This document shows positions 8,622 to 17,317 of a DNA stretch of 64,000 bases, in pieces. This stretch comes from Longimicrobiales bacterium (lineage in GTDB: Bacteria; Gemmatimonadota; Gemmatimonadetes; Longimicrobiales; Gaopeijiaceae): NCBI GenBank assembly GCA_958295645.1, contig OY282361.1, forward strand, positions 642,927-706,926. The letters are read 5' to 3'. The notes under the pieces were generated by a model. It was not told the origin of the DNA and ran no database searches. It saw nothing but the letters and a program-made list of their open reading frames with translations. Made by a program: the position numbers and the translations under genes. The number at the start of each line of letters is the position of its first letter. Position 1 is the first letter of the stretch.

Positions 8622-10870
8622 CGACGGCGCCCCCGGTGCTCTGGATCGCCGTGGGCTTCGCCGCGGGAGCGGCAGCCGGCACGGCCACCGGTTCCAGCGG
8701 AATCGTCCTCCTCCCCCTGTTGGCCGCGTTGCCCATTCTGCTATGGCGCGGCCCCAAGTCCCGCGCCATGGGTCTCCTGCTCGCGGCGGCGGCCGGACTG
8801 GCCTGGGCGGGATCCGCCCGGAGCGCCCAGGAACGCTGCACGGCCGAAATCGCCGACGGAACGCGGGCGGTCGCGTCGGGCTACTTCGTCCAGACGAGCG
8901 AGCGCGGCTCCAGCTTCCGCGCCGCGACCGGCCCCGGCAGCCAGTGCGGGGGCCTCGCCAGGGTCTACATGCGCGAGGGCGTCCCTCCGGAGGCGCGCTT
9001 CGTCGCCGTCGAGGGCCGCTGGCGCAGGACGGTGCGCCCGGACGGCTCCGAGTCTCTCTACCTGAGTGCCGTGTCGGTGCGGTCCGCGCTGGGCCGCGTG
9101 CCCCTGCACGTCCGTGCCAGGACGGCGGTTCGCCGGCGCGCGGCCGAGGCGGTTCGGCGGCGGCTGGGGGTGCAGGCCGGCGTCGCCTCCGCGCTGGTGC
9201 TGGCCGAGCGCGACGGAATCCCCCCGGACCTCCGCGACGCCTTCGCCCGGTCGGGCAGCGCCCACCTCCTCTCCATATCGGGATTCCACGTGGGCGTGAT
9301 CGCCGGCCTGCTGGGCATCCTGGCCACCGCGGCCGGCGCCACGCCCCGGGGCCGCGCGGCCTGGGTCGCGGTCGGCGTCTGGGTCTACGTCCTCCTCATC
9401 GGCGCCCCCACCTCGGCCATCCGCGCCGCCTGGATGGCGACCGCCTTCGTCCTGGGCCGGCTCCGCCGCGTGCCCGCCCGCGCCCTGGGCGCCCTCGGCT
9501 TCTCCATGCTGATGATCGTCCTGCTGACCCCTCTGGTCGCCGCCGGGGCGGGCTTCCAGCTCACCGTCGCGGGCACGGCCGGCATTCTCGTGACCGCCAA
9601 GTGGATCATCCGCCGCTGGCCTTCCCACCGAGGCCGCAACTGGATCGCCCCGCCCGTCGCCGCCGGCCTGGGCGCCTCCCTGTTCACCGCCCCCGTGCTC
9701 GCCTTCCACTTCGGCCAGATCCCCCTGCTGTCGCTCCCTTCGTCGATCCTCCTGACGCCCCTGGTCGCCGCCGCCGTCCCGGGCATCCTGCTCGCGATCC
9801 TGCTGGACGTCCTCCACCTGCCCGGAACCGCCTTCGCCGGAGCGGGGGCGGAGGGCCTGCTCCAAGCCGTCACGCAGGCCGCCCGAGCGCTGGGCGCCGT
9901 CCCCGGCGCGGTCTGGCTGGTCACACCCCAAGAGGCCGCCCTGCTCGCCGCGGGCGCCGCGCTTCCGTGGCTGGGCGGCTCCTTCTCCTGGCGGGTTCGC
10001 CCAGCGGCGCGGGTCGGGGCCGCCGCCCTGAGCGCCTGCGCCGTGCTCTGGCTGGGCCAAGCGGGCCTCTCTCTGGCCGGCCGGGGCCAAGTCGAGATCG
10101 TGGCGATCGACGTGGGGCAGGGCGACGCCATAGCCGTGCGCACCCCGGGCGGCCGCTGGCTCCTCGTGGACGCCGGTCCCCGCTTCGCCGACGCCGACGC
10201 CGGCCTCACCCGCGTCGTTCCCTACCTGCGCGCCCGGGGCGTCCGGCGGCTCGAGGCCGTGATCCTGACCCATCCCGACGAAGACCACGCCGGCGGCCTC
10301 GCCTCCGTGCTGGACAACATGCCCGTCTCGGTGGTCCTGGGTCCGGGCTTCGGAGGCGGACAGGCGGGCCACATGGCCGGCCTCCGCGAGGCCCGGGACG
10401 CCGGAACCCCCTGGCGGCGCGCGGCCGCCGGCGACCTCTGGACCATCGACGGCGTGTCCTTCCAAGTCCTCAGCCCCGATCTCGCGACCGACGAAGCCCG
10501 CCCCGCCCCCGACGCGCCCAACGACTGGTCCGTCGTCCTGCGCCTGTCCTACGGCGACTTCGACGCCCTGCTCATGGGAGACGCCGACGCCCGCATCGAG
10601 CAACGCCTTCTGGACACGGGCGAAGCCGAACTCCTCAAGGCGGGCCACCACGGCAGCCGCACCTCCACGTCGGAGCCCTTCCTGCGCGCCGTGCGCCCTT
10701 CCTACGCCCTGATCTCGGCCGGCGCGCGCAACCGCTACGGCCATCCCGATCCCGTCGTCCTGGCCCGCCTCGAGCGCATCGGCGCCCAAGTCTTCCGCAC
10801 CGACCTGCACGGCACCGTCTCCGTGACCGCCCGCGCCGACGGCTCGGTCAAAGTGCGCACCCGCCGCTGA
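8618..10870 (+). CDS. comEC: DNA internalization protein ComEC/Rec2
   Basis: 750 residues from GTG at 8618, overlapping the previous stop. N-terminal helices lead into an OB-like DUF4131 region, then the multi-spanning Competence domain (RDAFARSGSAHLLSISGFHVG near residue 205, the family hallmark), then a C-terminal metallo-beta-lactamase domain. In that domain I see VGQGDAIAVRTPGG, LTHPDEDHAGG (HxxxDH), LLMGDADARIEQ and LKAGHHGSRTST. ComEC forms the inner-membrane channel for single-stranded DNA in natural transformation; the lactamase domain is thought to degrade the non-transported strand. It is full length and appears intact. No other competence genes are in the window. Confidence 0.93.
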   Translation: MTTAPPVLWIAVGFAAGAAAGTATGSSGIVLLPLLAALPILLWRGPKSRAMGLLLAAAAGLAWAGSARSAQERCTAEIADGTRAVASGYFVQTSERGSSFRAATGPGSQCGGLARVYMREGVPPEARFVAVEGRWRRTVRPDGSESLYLSAVSVRSALGRVPLHVRARTAVRRRAAEAVRRRLGVQAGVASALVLAERDGIPPDLRDAFARSGSAHLLSISGFHVGVIAGLLGILATAAGATPRGRAAWVAVGVWVYVLLIGAPTSAIRAAWMATAFVLGRLRRVPARALGALGFSMLMIVLLTPLVAAGAGFQLTVAGTAGILVTAKWIIRRWPSHRGRNWIAPPVAAGLGASLFTAPVLAFHFGQIPLLSLPSSILLTPLVAAAVPGILLAILLDVLHLPGTAFAGAGAEGLLQAVTQAARALGAVPGAVWLVTPQEAALLAAGAALPWLGGSFSWRVRPAARVGAAALSACAVLWLGQAGLSLAGRGQVEIVAIDVGQGDAIAVRTPGGRWLLVDAGPRFADADAGLTRVVPYLRARGVRRLEAVILTHPDEDHAGGLASVLDNMPVSVVLGPGFGGGQAGHMAGLREARDAGTPWRRAAAGDLWTIDGVSFQVLSPDLATDEARPAPDAPNDWSVVLRLSYGDFDALLMGDADARIEQRLLDTGEAELLKAGHHGSRTSTSEPFLRAVRPSYALISAGARNRYGHPDPVVLARLERIGAQVFRTDLHGTVSVTARADGSVKVRTRR

Positions 10871-10888
10871 CCCTGGTTATTTTCAACC

Positions 10889-11908
10889 ATGCGCGCCAAA
10901 GTCGTGACCATCGACCGCCACATCATCGACCAGGAGCGGAAGCACCCGGGCGCCTCGGGTCGGTTCTCCGCGCTCCTCTACGACATCGCGCTGGCGGCGA
11001 AGCTCATCTCGCGCGAGGTCAACAAGGCGGGCCTCGTCGACGTCCTCGGCAAGACCGGCGCGACCAACGTGCAGGGCGAGGAAGTGCAGAAGCTGGACGA
11101 CTTCGCCCAGGAAGTCATCGTCAAGGCCATGGACCACGCGGGCCACCTGTGCTGCATGGTCTCCGAAGAGTGCGACGACATCATCCCCATCCCCGGAAAG
11201 TTCGAGACCGGCAACTACGTCCTGCTCTTCGACCCGCTCGACGGCTCCTCCAACATCGGCGTCAACGTCTCGATCGGCACCATCTTCTCGATTCACCACA
11301 AGGTGTCGCCCGGCCGCCACGGCACGCTGGAAGACTGCCTGCAGCCGGGCTCCAGGCAAGTGGCGGCAGGATACATCGTCTACGGCTCGTCCACGATGCT
11401 CGTCTACACGACCGGCAAGGACGGCGGCGCGCACGGCTTCACGCTCGATCCGTCCATCGGCGAGTTCCTCTTGAGCCATCCGAACATCCGCCTTCCCGAG
11501 CCGCCCGCCCGCATCTATTCGGTGAACGAGGCCTACTACCCGCGCTGGTCCCCGGGCCAGCAGCGGCTGGTGGACCACTTCCGCGGCATGAACGGGGAGA
11601 GCGGCGGAGGCTACAAGTCGCGCTACATTGGTTCGTTGGTCTCCGACTTCCATCGCACCCTGCTCGTGGGCGGCCTGTTCATGTACCCTCTGGAGAAGCG
11701 CGCCCCCGCGGGCAAGCTGAGGATCCTCTACGAGGCGGCCCCGCTGGCGCTGGTCTGCGAAGCGGCCGGCGGCCGGGCCTCCGACGGTGCGCGAGACGTC
11801 CTCGACATCGTCCCCAAGGGGCTTCACGACCGCACTCCGCTCTTCCTGGGCTCCCGGCATCTGGTGGACTTGGCCGAGCAGTACTTGCGGGAAGGATCAG
11901 AATCATGA
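10889..11908 (+). CDS. fbp: Fructose-1,6-bisphosphatase, class I
   Basis: 339 residues, ATG, 18 bases after comEC. It hydrolyses fructose-1,6-bisphosphate to fructose-6-phosphate in gluconeogenesis. Class I marks: CCMVSEECDD for the first metal loop, LLFDPLDGSSNI (metal ligands Asp, Asp, Asp) near residue 111, and the C-terminal LRILYEAAPLALVCEAAGG motif that shapes the sugar-phosphate site. Length is normal (330-340). It is separated from the next gene by a less GC-rich spacer and ends the first plus-strand block. No terminator hairpin is obvious after it. Confidence 0.95.
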   Translation: MRAKVVTIDRHIIDQERKHPGASGRFSALLYDIALAAKLISREVNKAGLVDVLGKTGATNVQGEEVQKLDDFAQEVIVKAMDHAGHLCCMVSEECDDIIPIPGKFETGNYVLLFDPLDGSSNIGVNVSIGTIFSIHHKVSPGRHGTLEDCLQPGSRQVAAGYIVYGSSTMLVYTTGKDGGAHGFTLDPSIGEFLLSHPNIRLPEPPARIYSVNEAYYPRWSPGQQRLVDHFRGMNGESGGGYKSRYIGSLVSDFHRTLLVGGLFMYPLEKRAPAGKLRILYEAAPLALVCEAAGGRASDGARDVLDIVPKGLHDRTPLFLGSRHLVDLAEQYLREGSES

Positions 11909-12132
11909 CCCCGAGTTCGGCATGAAATTGCGACTGATTTAAGGTTTTCTGACGCTCACGGCCACGGAGAGGGGATTCCCATGTCCTTTGTTTGCAAACA
12001 TTTAGCTCCAAACGCCGACGTGGCGCCGATTTTGCCAATGACATGTAGAATCAACAGTTGTCCTGCCCGTCGGCGACTGTCCGGCGGAAAACGGGCGACG
12101 AACTCCATCCAACAGGGAGAATGGAGAGAAGC
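11909..12132 (+). promoter_or_regulatory. AT-richer leader of the repeat lipoprotein, with a 12-bp palindrome
   Basis: This 224-base spacer is visibly less GC-rich than its surroundings, which fits a promoter region. It holds a perfect 12-base palindrome TGTTTGCAAACA at 11989-12000, a possible operator. A TAGAAT hexamer at 12046 could be a -10 element, but I find no good -35 at the right distance. Purine-rich GGAGAGAA at 12123-12130 lies four to five bases before the chosen ATG at 12133. A 51-codon frame from ATG 11981 ends in a TGA that overlaps that ATG; its A/T-ending codons make it an unlikely gene. Confidence 0.4.
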
Positions 12133-15100
12133 ATGAGCAGACAGAAGCTGATGGCGGCTGCGGCGTTGTTGTTGGCGCCCTTGGCGGCGTGCGACGAAGG
12201 CACGCCTCCTCCGCCGACGGGCGCGATCGAGGGGCAGGTGTCGATCGAGGGCCAGGGAGTGGACGGCGTGACGGTGACGTTGAGCGACGGGAAGTCGGCG
12301 ACGACGGCCGGCGGCGGGTCGTACCGTTTTGCGGGAGTGGAAGGCGGGACGTACACGGTGACGATCAGCGGGTATCCGTCGGACGCGAGCTTCGATGCGA
12401 CGTCGGCGTCGGCGGTGATCGCGACGGCGGACCAGGTGGTGAGGCTGAACTTCGCGGGCTCGTACATTCGAACGGCGAGCGTTCTGGGCGCGGTGACGGT
12501 GGAGGGCGCGGGCCAGGCGAACGTGAAGGTGACGTTGTCGGGGATGTCGAGCGCCACGGCGACGACGAGCGCCGACGGGGCGTACGCGTTCACGGGACTT
12601 CGCGCGGGGACGTACACGGTGGAGATTTCGGAGTTCGACGCGGGCTCGTACGGGTTTTCGAACACGAGCCAGAGCGCGACGGTGGGCGTGGGCGCGTCGG
12701 CGAGCGTGAACTTCGATGGGACGCACATCCGGACGGCGCGCGTTCTCGGCACGGTGACGGTGGAGGGCGAGGGACTCGGCGGGGTGTTGGTGAGCCTGTC
12801 GGGGGTTTCGGAGGCGACGGCGACGACGGACGACGCGGGGTCGTACGCGTTCACGAACCTGCAGGCGGGTACGTACGCAGTGGCGATTTCGGGGTTCGAC
12901 GCTTCGCAGTACGGGTTTGACGCGGCGACGCTCAACGCGACGGTGGGCGTGGGCGAGACGGCGAATCTGAACTTTATGGGGACGGCGTTGCGGACGGCGG
13001 GCATTACGGGCATGGTGACGGTGGAGGGCGAGGGGCTCGGCGGGGTGACGGTGAACCTGTCGGGGACTTCGGAGGCGACGGCGACGACGGACAACACGGG
13101 GTCGTACGCGTTCGATTCGTTGGCTGCGGGTTCGTACGTGCTGGCGATTTCGGCGTTCGACGCGGACTCGTACGACTTCAACGTGCAGGCGAAGAGCGCG
13201 ACGGTGGCCGCGGGCGGTACGGCGAGCGTGGACTTCACGGGTTCGCACATCCGGACGGCGGACATTAGCGGCAAGGTGATGGTGGAGGGCGAGGGACTCG
13301 GCGGGGTGGTGGTGAGCCTGTCGGGGGCTTCGGAGGCGACGGCGACGACGGACGACGCAGGGTCGTACGCGTTCCCGGACCTGCGGGCGGGTTCGTACAC
13401 GGTGGAGATTGCGTTCGACGCTTCGCAGTACGATTTCGACGTGGTGACGCTCAACGCGACGGTGGCCGTGGGCGGGTCGGCGACGAATCTGAACTTCACG
13501 GGTTCGCACATCCGGACGGCGGGCATTAGCGGCACGGTGGCGGTGGACGGCCAACTACTCGGCGGGGTGGTGGTGAGCCTGTCGGGGGTTTCGGAGGCGA
13601 AGGAGACGACGAACGCAGCGGGGTCGTACGCGTTCACGGGTCTGCAGGCGGGTTCGTACACGGTGGAGATTTCGGAGTTCGGCGCGGGCTTGTACGAGTT
13701 TTCGGACACGAGCAAGAGCGCGACGGTGGCCGTGGGCGAGTCGGAGACCGTGAACTTCACGGGTTCGCACATCCGGACGGCGGGCATTAGCGGCAAGGTG
13801 ATGGTGGGGGACGAGGGAATCTCCGGGGTGGTGGTGAGCCTGTCGGGGGTTTCGGAGGCGGAGGACACGACGGACGCAACGGGGTCGTACGCGTTCACGG
13901 ATCTGCAGGCGGGTTCGTACGTGCTGGAGATTTCGGAGTTCGACGAGACCCTGTACGAGTTCGATGTGGTGGCGACCAGCGCGAAGGTGGCCGTGGGCGA
14001 GTCGGAGAACGTGAACTTCACGGGTTCGCACATCCGGACGGCGAGCATTAGCGGCACGGTGGCGGTGGAGGGCGGAGGAATCGGCGGGGTGGTGGTGAGC
14101 CTGTCGGGGGTTTCGGAGGCGAAGGCCACGACGGACGCAGCGGGGTCGTACGCGTTCACGGGTCTGCAGGCGGGTTCGTACACGGTGGAGATTTCGGAGT
14201 TCGACGCGGACTTGTACGAGTTTTCGGACACGAGCAAGAGCGCGACGGTGGCCGTGGGCGCCTCGGAGAACGTGAACTTCACGGGTTCGCACATCCGGAC
14301 GGCGGGCATTAGCGGCAAGGTGATGGTGGGGGAGATGGGAATCGAGGATGTAGTGGTGAAACTGTCGGGGGTTTCGGAGGCGGAGGACACGACGGACGCA
14401 ACGGGATCGTACGCGTTCACGGGTCTGCAGGCGGGTTCGTACACGGTGGAGATTTCGGAGTTCGACGCGGGCTTGTACCAGTTCGCCGCGACGACGCTCA
14501 ACGCGACGGTGGCCGTGGGCGGCACGGCGAGCGTGGACTTCCCGGGGACGGCGTTGCGGGCGGCGGGCTTCTCGGGCCGCTTGTTCGTGGACGAGATACA
14601 GAAGAACAACGAGCTTGACCTGGGCGAGGCGTTGCTGGAGGTGGCCGGCGTGCCGGTGGTGCTGGTGGGTCCCACGGTGATCGACTCGGACACGACGCGG
14701 ACGAACGCGCAGGGGATGTACACGTTCGATGAGTTGACTGCGGGGAGCTACCGCTTGACGGTGCTCCATGACCATGAGGACGCGGCGGATCTGCCTTCGT
14801 GGGTGGGCTACGGCGGCGCCCCGGACGGCTACTTGATGGAGGTGACGTCGCCGGGTATGCAGACGGTGAACTTCCCGTTCGACATCACGATGCAGACGGT
14901 GAAGATGAAGGCGATGTACGGGGCCGAGGAGCAGAATGGCGATCCTGCGGTGGGCGTGCGGGTGAACCTGCACGCGACATCGGGCGCGGCGACGGCCGGC
15001 GGCACCGGCGCGCTGGGCTCGAAGCTGACGGACGAGGAGGGCAACGTGACGTTCACGTTCGAGCGCACCAAGGACACGGGTCCGGGCGGCGGGTTGGTGT

Positions 15101-17211
15101 ACGCCCGTGCGACGGCGGTGAACGGCACGGAGCTGATCAGCGACGGGACGATGCCGGTGGAGTACCAGCCGACGACGCACGAGGTGACGCTGGCGGCTCC
15201 GTTCCGGGTGTTGAGCACGCGTGCGGTGCTGGAGTTCGCGGTTGAGAACTTGAGCAACGACGGAGAGAGCGGCGGCGACGCGATGCCGGGCTGGACGGCG
15301 TACGTGTGGCACGACGCCATGGACGCCGACACTCTGGCGCCGGCGATAGACACGCTGCCGTCGGGAGCGACGGACGGCATGGTGAAGATGACGTACGACG
15401 GCATGAAGCCGGGCGACACCCGCCACATCCGGCTGGCGGGCCCGCCGGAGGTTTCGGCGGAGAGCCAGCCCAACTCGGTGACGAAGGGCGAGAGCTTCAA
15501 GCTGACGGCGACGAAGGGCAAGGACGGCGGCCTGAGGACCAAGGCTCTGGACAAGGTGAGTACGACGACCGAGACGCCGTTCCTGACGTACACGCACGAC
15601 GGGCTGTCGGTTCCGGCGACGAAGATGGACGTGGGCACGATGGCGGTGACGTTCACCACCCAGACGCTGACGGTCGGCGTCCACCACGAGCGCGACAACA
15701 TCGCGGGCTTCACCAACGTCGCCCCCGGCGACGTCCGGCCCACGGACGATGATCTTGGTGCCGCGAGGGCGGACGCCACGCTTCAACTGTCCATGCGGGA
15801 CAGCCGCACCGGCTACCCGGTGCCTCTCGATGACGGAGACGGCGGAGAAACGAACATGCCCAAGAAGCCGGCCTATGGAACGGGCTTGGCCACGTGGACA
15901 AAGCTGGATTCGGACATCAACCTCATCGTGGAGGCTGAGTTCGAGAACAACTTGAAGGGCGTCACCCCGGACCGGCTGAACGTGTTCGACTTGACGACCG
16001 AGGGCACGGAAACCAAGGGGTCCTTCGGCTCCGACGGCGGGCTCGTGCCGGTCGTCATGTTCTGTCCGCAGACGGTGACGGACGGGCCGGCGTACAGCGA
16101 CGACTGCTCCACGTTCGGGTACAAGTTCCAGAGTGGGGAGATCAATCTGAGGGCCCATTCGAGGACCTATCCGTCCGGCGACAGCGTGGTCGCCACCGGG
16201 GTTAAGATCAAGGCCGTGAGGATCGAAGGCGTGGGCGCCACTTCTCCGACCGACGAAACGACGAACGACGACGGCGAGGCTGGTTTCGAGAATCTCGTGG
16301 ACGGCACGTACGTGGTGACGCTCTCGCCCGACACGAAGGGGCTATGGGGATTCGGCACTCGCTCTCCAGACACAGTGACCATCCTGGGAGGCGCGGACGC
16401 CGCGGAACACAACCTAGGCCAAAGCCTCGCCGACACGTTGACGGCTTACGCCATTCACCAGAAGACGATGATTCAGGGCACGGTGGTGAACGACCGCGAC
16501 GGCGGCGGGGCGGGCAACGATGTCGTCGACGACGGGGAGACGGAGGAGGGAATCCTGTTGAGGCTGGTACGGGGGACTCGGACGATTGTTGCGACGACGA
16601 CCACGAACGCGGACGGCGAGTACGATTTCGAGGACGTGGCCGAGGGAACGTACCAAGTCCACGGCCCGACTGGGTCCAACTACGTTCTCTGCGCGGCGAC
16701 GGCGAAGCAGAATACTTGCAGCACGACAACGGCGGCGAAGTCGGCTTCGATAACGACTACGGCGGAGGACACGGTGGCCGAACGGCACGACGTGTTGCCT
16801 GTGTGGAACTACTTCGCCTACGGCATCGACAGCGAACGCGCGGAGAGCTACGACTTCGTGGTGGTGTTCACGGACGGCCGCATGGAAGGCCATGTCGAGC
16901 GCGTCGACAACACCGAGACGCCGCCGGTTACGACGGACTTCGAAGGCGTCACGGTGGATGCGTTCCTGTGCGAGACGTGGAGCAGCGGCTGCACCGAGTT
17001 CGTCAGAAGTGGCTTGCCGGACGAGTCGGTGCAGACCGACGAGGACGGAGAATGGTCGATGACTGGCTTGAGGGAGGGGATCTACCGGATCACGGTGGAT
17101 GTTCCGCAGGGCGAGACCGCGACTCCGGCCATGATCGAGACCACCGGCGGGCAGATATTGATGGGCAAAAACGCGCGGACGCGGAGTCTCGACTTCAGCA
17201 TCGCGAATTAG
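12133..17211 (+). CDS. Giant lipoprotein with nine tandem beta-sandwich (CarboxypepD_reg/CnaB-like) repeats
   Basis: 1,692 residues from ATG 12133, chosen because the signal peptide MSRQKLMAAAALLLAPLAAC starts there; the lipobox LAAC lipidates Cys20. Residues about 31-811 are nine repeats of about 87 residues, each carrying a motif of the form GxVxVEGxGxxGVxVxLSG, then TTDAAGSYAFTGLQAGSYTVEIS and a closing NFTGSHIRTA linker. This is the pattern of carboxypeptidase regulatory-like or Cna-B/SpaA sandwiches. Residues 812-1692 are irregular and include further sandwich-like units (TNAQGMYTFDELTAGSY, TNADGEYDFEDVAEGTY, TDEDGEWSMTGLREGIY). Codons end mostly in G (GCG, ACG, TCG, GTG), unlike fbp and comEC, which prefer C. 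No catalytic motif. Likely a surface stalk or adhesin; that role is inferred. Confidence 0.85.
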   Translation: MSRQKLMAAAALLLAPLAACDEGTPPPPTGAIEGQVSIEGQGVDGVTVTLSDGKSATTAGGGSYRFAGVEGGTYTVTISGYPSDASFDATSASAVIATADQVVRLNFAGSYIRTASVLGAVTVEGAGQANVKVTLSGMSSATATTSADGAYAFTGLRAGTYTVEISEFDAGSYGFSNTSQSATVGVGASASVNFDGTHIRTARVLGTVTVEGEGLGGVLVSLSGVSEATATTDDAGSYAFTNLQAGTYAVAISGFDASQYGFDAATLNATVGVGETANLNFMGTALRTAGITGMVTVEGEGLGGVTVNLSGTSEATATTDNTGSYAFDSLAAGSYVLAISAFDADSYDFNVQAKSATVAAGGTASVDFTGSHIRTADISGKVMVEGEGLGGVVVSLSGASEATATTDDAGSYAFPDLRAGSYTVEIAFDASQYDFDVVTLNATVAVGGSATNLNFTGSHIRTAGISGTVAVDGQLLGGVVVSLSGVSEAKETTNAAGSYAFTGLQAGSYTVEISEFGAGLYEFSDTSKSATVAVGESETVNFTGSHIRTAGISGKVMVGDEGISGVVVSLSGVSEAEDTTDATGSYAFTDLQAGSYVLEISEFDETLYEFDVVATSAKVAVGESENVNFTGSHIRTASISGTVAVEGGGIGGVVVSLSGVSEAKATTDAAGSYAFTGLQAGSYTVEISEFDADLYEFSDTSKSATVAVGASENVNFTGSHIRTAGISGKVMVGEMGIEDVVVKLSGVSEAEDTTDATGSYAFTGLQAGSYTVEISEFDAGLYQFAATTLNATVAVGGTASVDFPGTALRAAGFSGRLFVDEIQKNNELDLGEALLEVAGVPVVLVGPTVIDSDTTRTNAQGMYTFDELTAGSYRLTVLHDHEDAADLPSWVGYGGAPDGYLMEVTSPGMQTVNFPFDITMQTVKMKAMYGAEEQNGDPAVGVRVNLHATSGAATAGGTGALGSKLTDEEGNVTFTFERTKDTGPGGGLVYARATAVNGTELISDGTMPVEYQPTTHEVTLAAPFRVLSTRAVLEFAVENLSNDGESGGDAMPGWTAYVWHDAMDADTLAPAIDTLPSGATDGMVKMTYDGMKPGDTRHIRLAGPPEVSAESQPNSVTKGESFKLTATKGKDGGLRTKALDKVSTTTETPFLTYTHDGLSVPATKMDVGTMAVTFTTQTLTVGVHHERDNIAGFTNVAPGDVRPTDDDLGAARADATLQLSMRDSRTGYPVPLDDGDGGETNMPKKPAYGTGLATWTKLDSDINLIVEAEFENNLKGVTPDRLNVFDLTTEGTETKGSFGSDGGLVPVVMFCPQTVTDGPAYSDDCSTFGYKFQSGEINLRAHSRTYPSGDSVVATGVKIKAVRIEGVGATSPTDETTNDDGEAGFENLVDGTYVVTLSPDTKGLWGFGTRSPDTVTILGGADAAEHNLGQSLADTLTAYAIHQKTMIQGTVVNDRDGGGAGNDVVDDGETEEGILLRLVRGTRTIVATTTTNADGEYDFEDVAEGTYQVHGPTGSNYVLCAATAKQNTCSTTTAAKSASITTTAEDTVAERHDVLPVWNYFAYGIDSERAESYDFVVVFTDGRMEGHVERVDNTETPPVTTDFEGVTVDAFLCETWSSGCTEFVRSGLPDESVQTDEDGEWSMTGLREGIYRITVDVPQGETATPAMIETTGGQILMGKNARTRSLDFSIAN
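12223..14565 (+). repeat. Nine tandem in-frame repeats, eight exactly 261 bp
   Basis: Unit starts are 12223 (255 bp), 12478, 12739, 13000, 13261, 13522, 13783, 14044 and 14305, the last ending at 14565. Units 2-9 are each exactly 261 bp (87 codons). Units 6-9 are nearly identical over long stretches and unit 1 is the most diverged, as expected for an array that grew by recent duplication toward its 3' end. Unit 5 has lost one codon and gained another yet keeps 261 bp. Such an array can change copy number by recombination and may be miscounted in short-read assemblies. Confidence 0.9.
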
Positions 17212-17276
17212 TAGCATGACGGCCGCCGGCAGGTCCTCGTAGTCGCGAGGGCCTGCCGAAGGCCGGAGCAGCAAGG

Positions 17277-17317
17277 CTCGCCCCCGTCCGGTTCGCGCCG
17301 GACGGGGGCGAGTTTTT
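17277..17317 (+). terminator. Strong intrinsic terminator of the repeat lipoprotein
   Basis: A perfect 15-bp stem (CTCGCCCCCGTCCGG, 17277-17291, with its complement at 17298-17312) and a six-base TTCGCG loop, followed directly by five T at 17313-17317. It stops plus-strand transcription between convergent genes; its T-run overlaps the TAA of purF. A second, weaker hairpin (GGCAGGTCCTCG with CGAGGGCCTGCC) precedes it at about 17228-17259. There is no T-run for minus-strand transcripts. Confidence 0.9.

Noticed and set aside
8741-10810. Long antisense frame inside comEC
   Set aside because: Low-complexity Gly/Ala/Arg/Asp-rich product with no motif, opposite a complete ComEC.
12051-14723. Minus-strand open frame of 890 codons, and related antisense frames at 11956-13554 and 13555-16158
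   Set aside because: They lie opposite the repeat lipoprotein, repeat with the same 261-bp period, lack a ribosome-binding site and have no family motif. They follow from the G-ending codon bias of the real gene.
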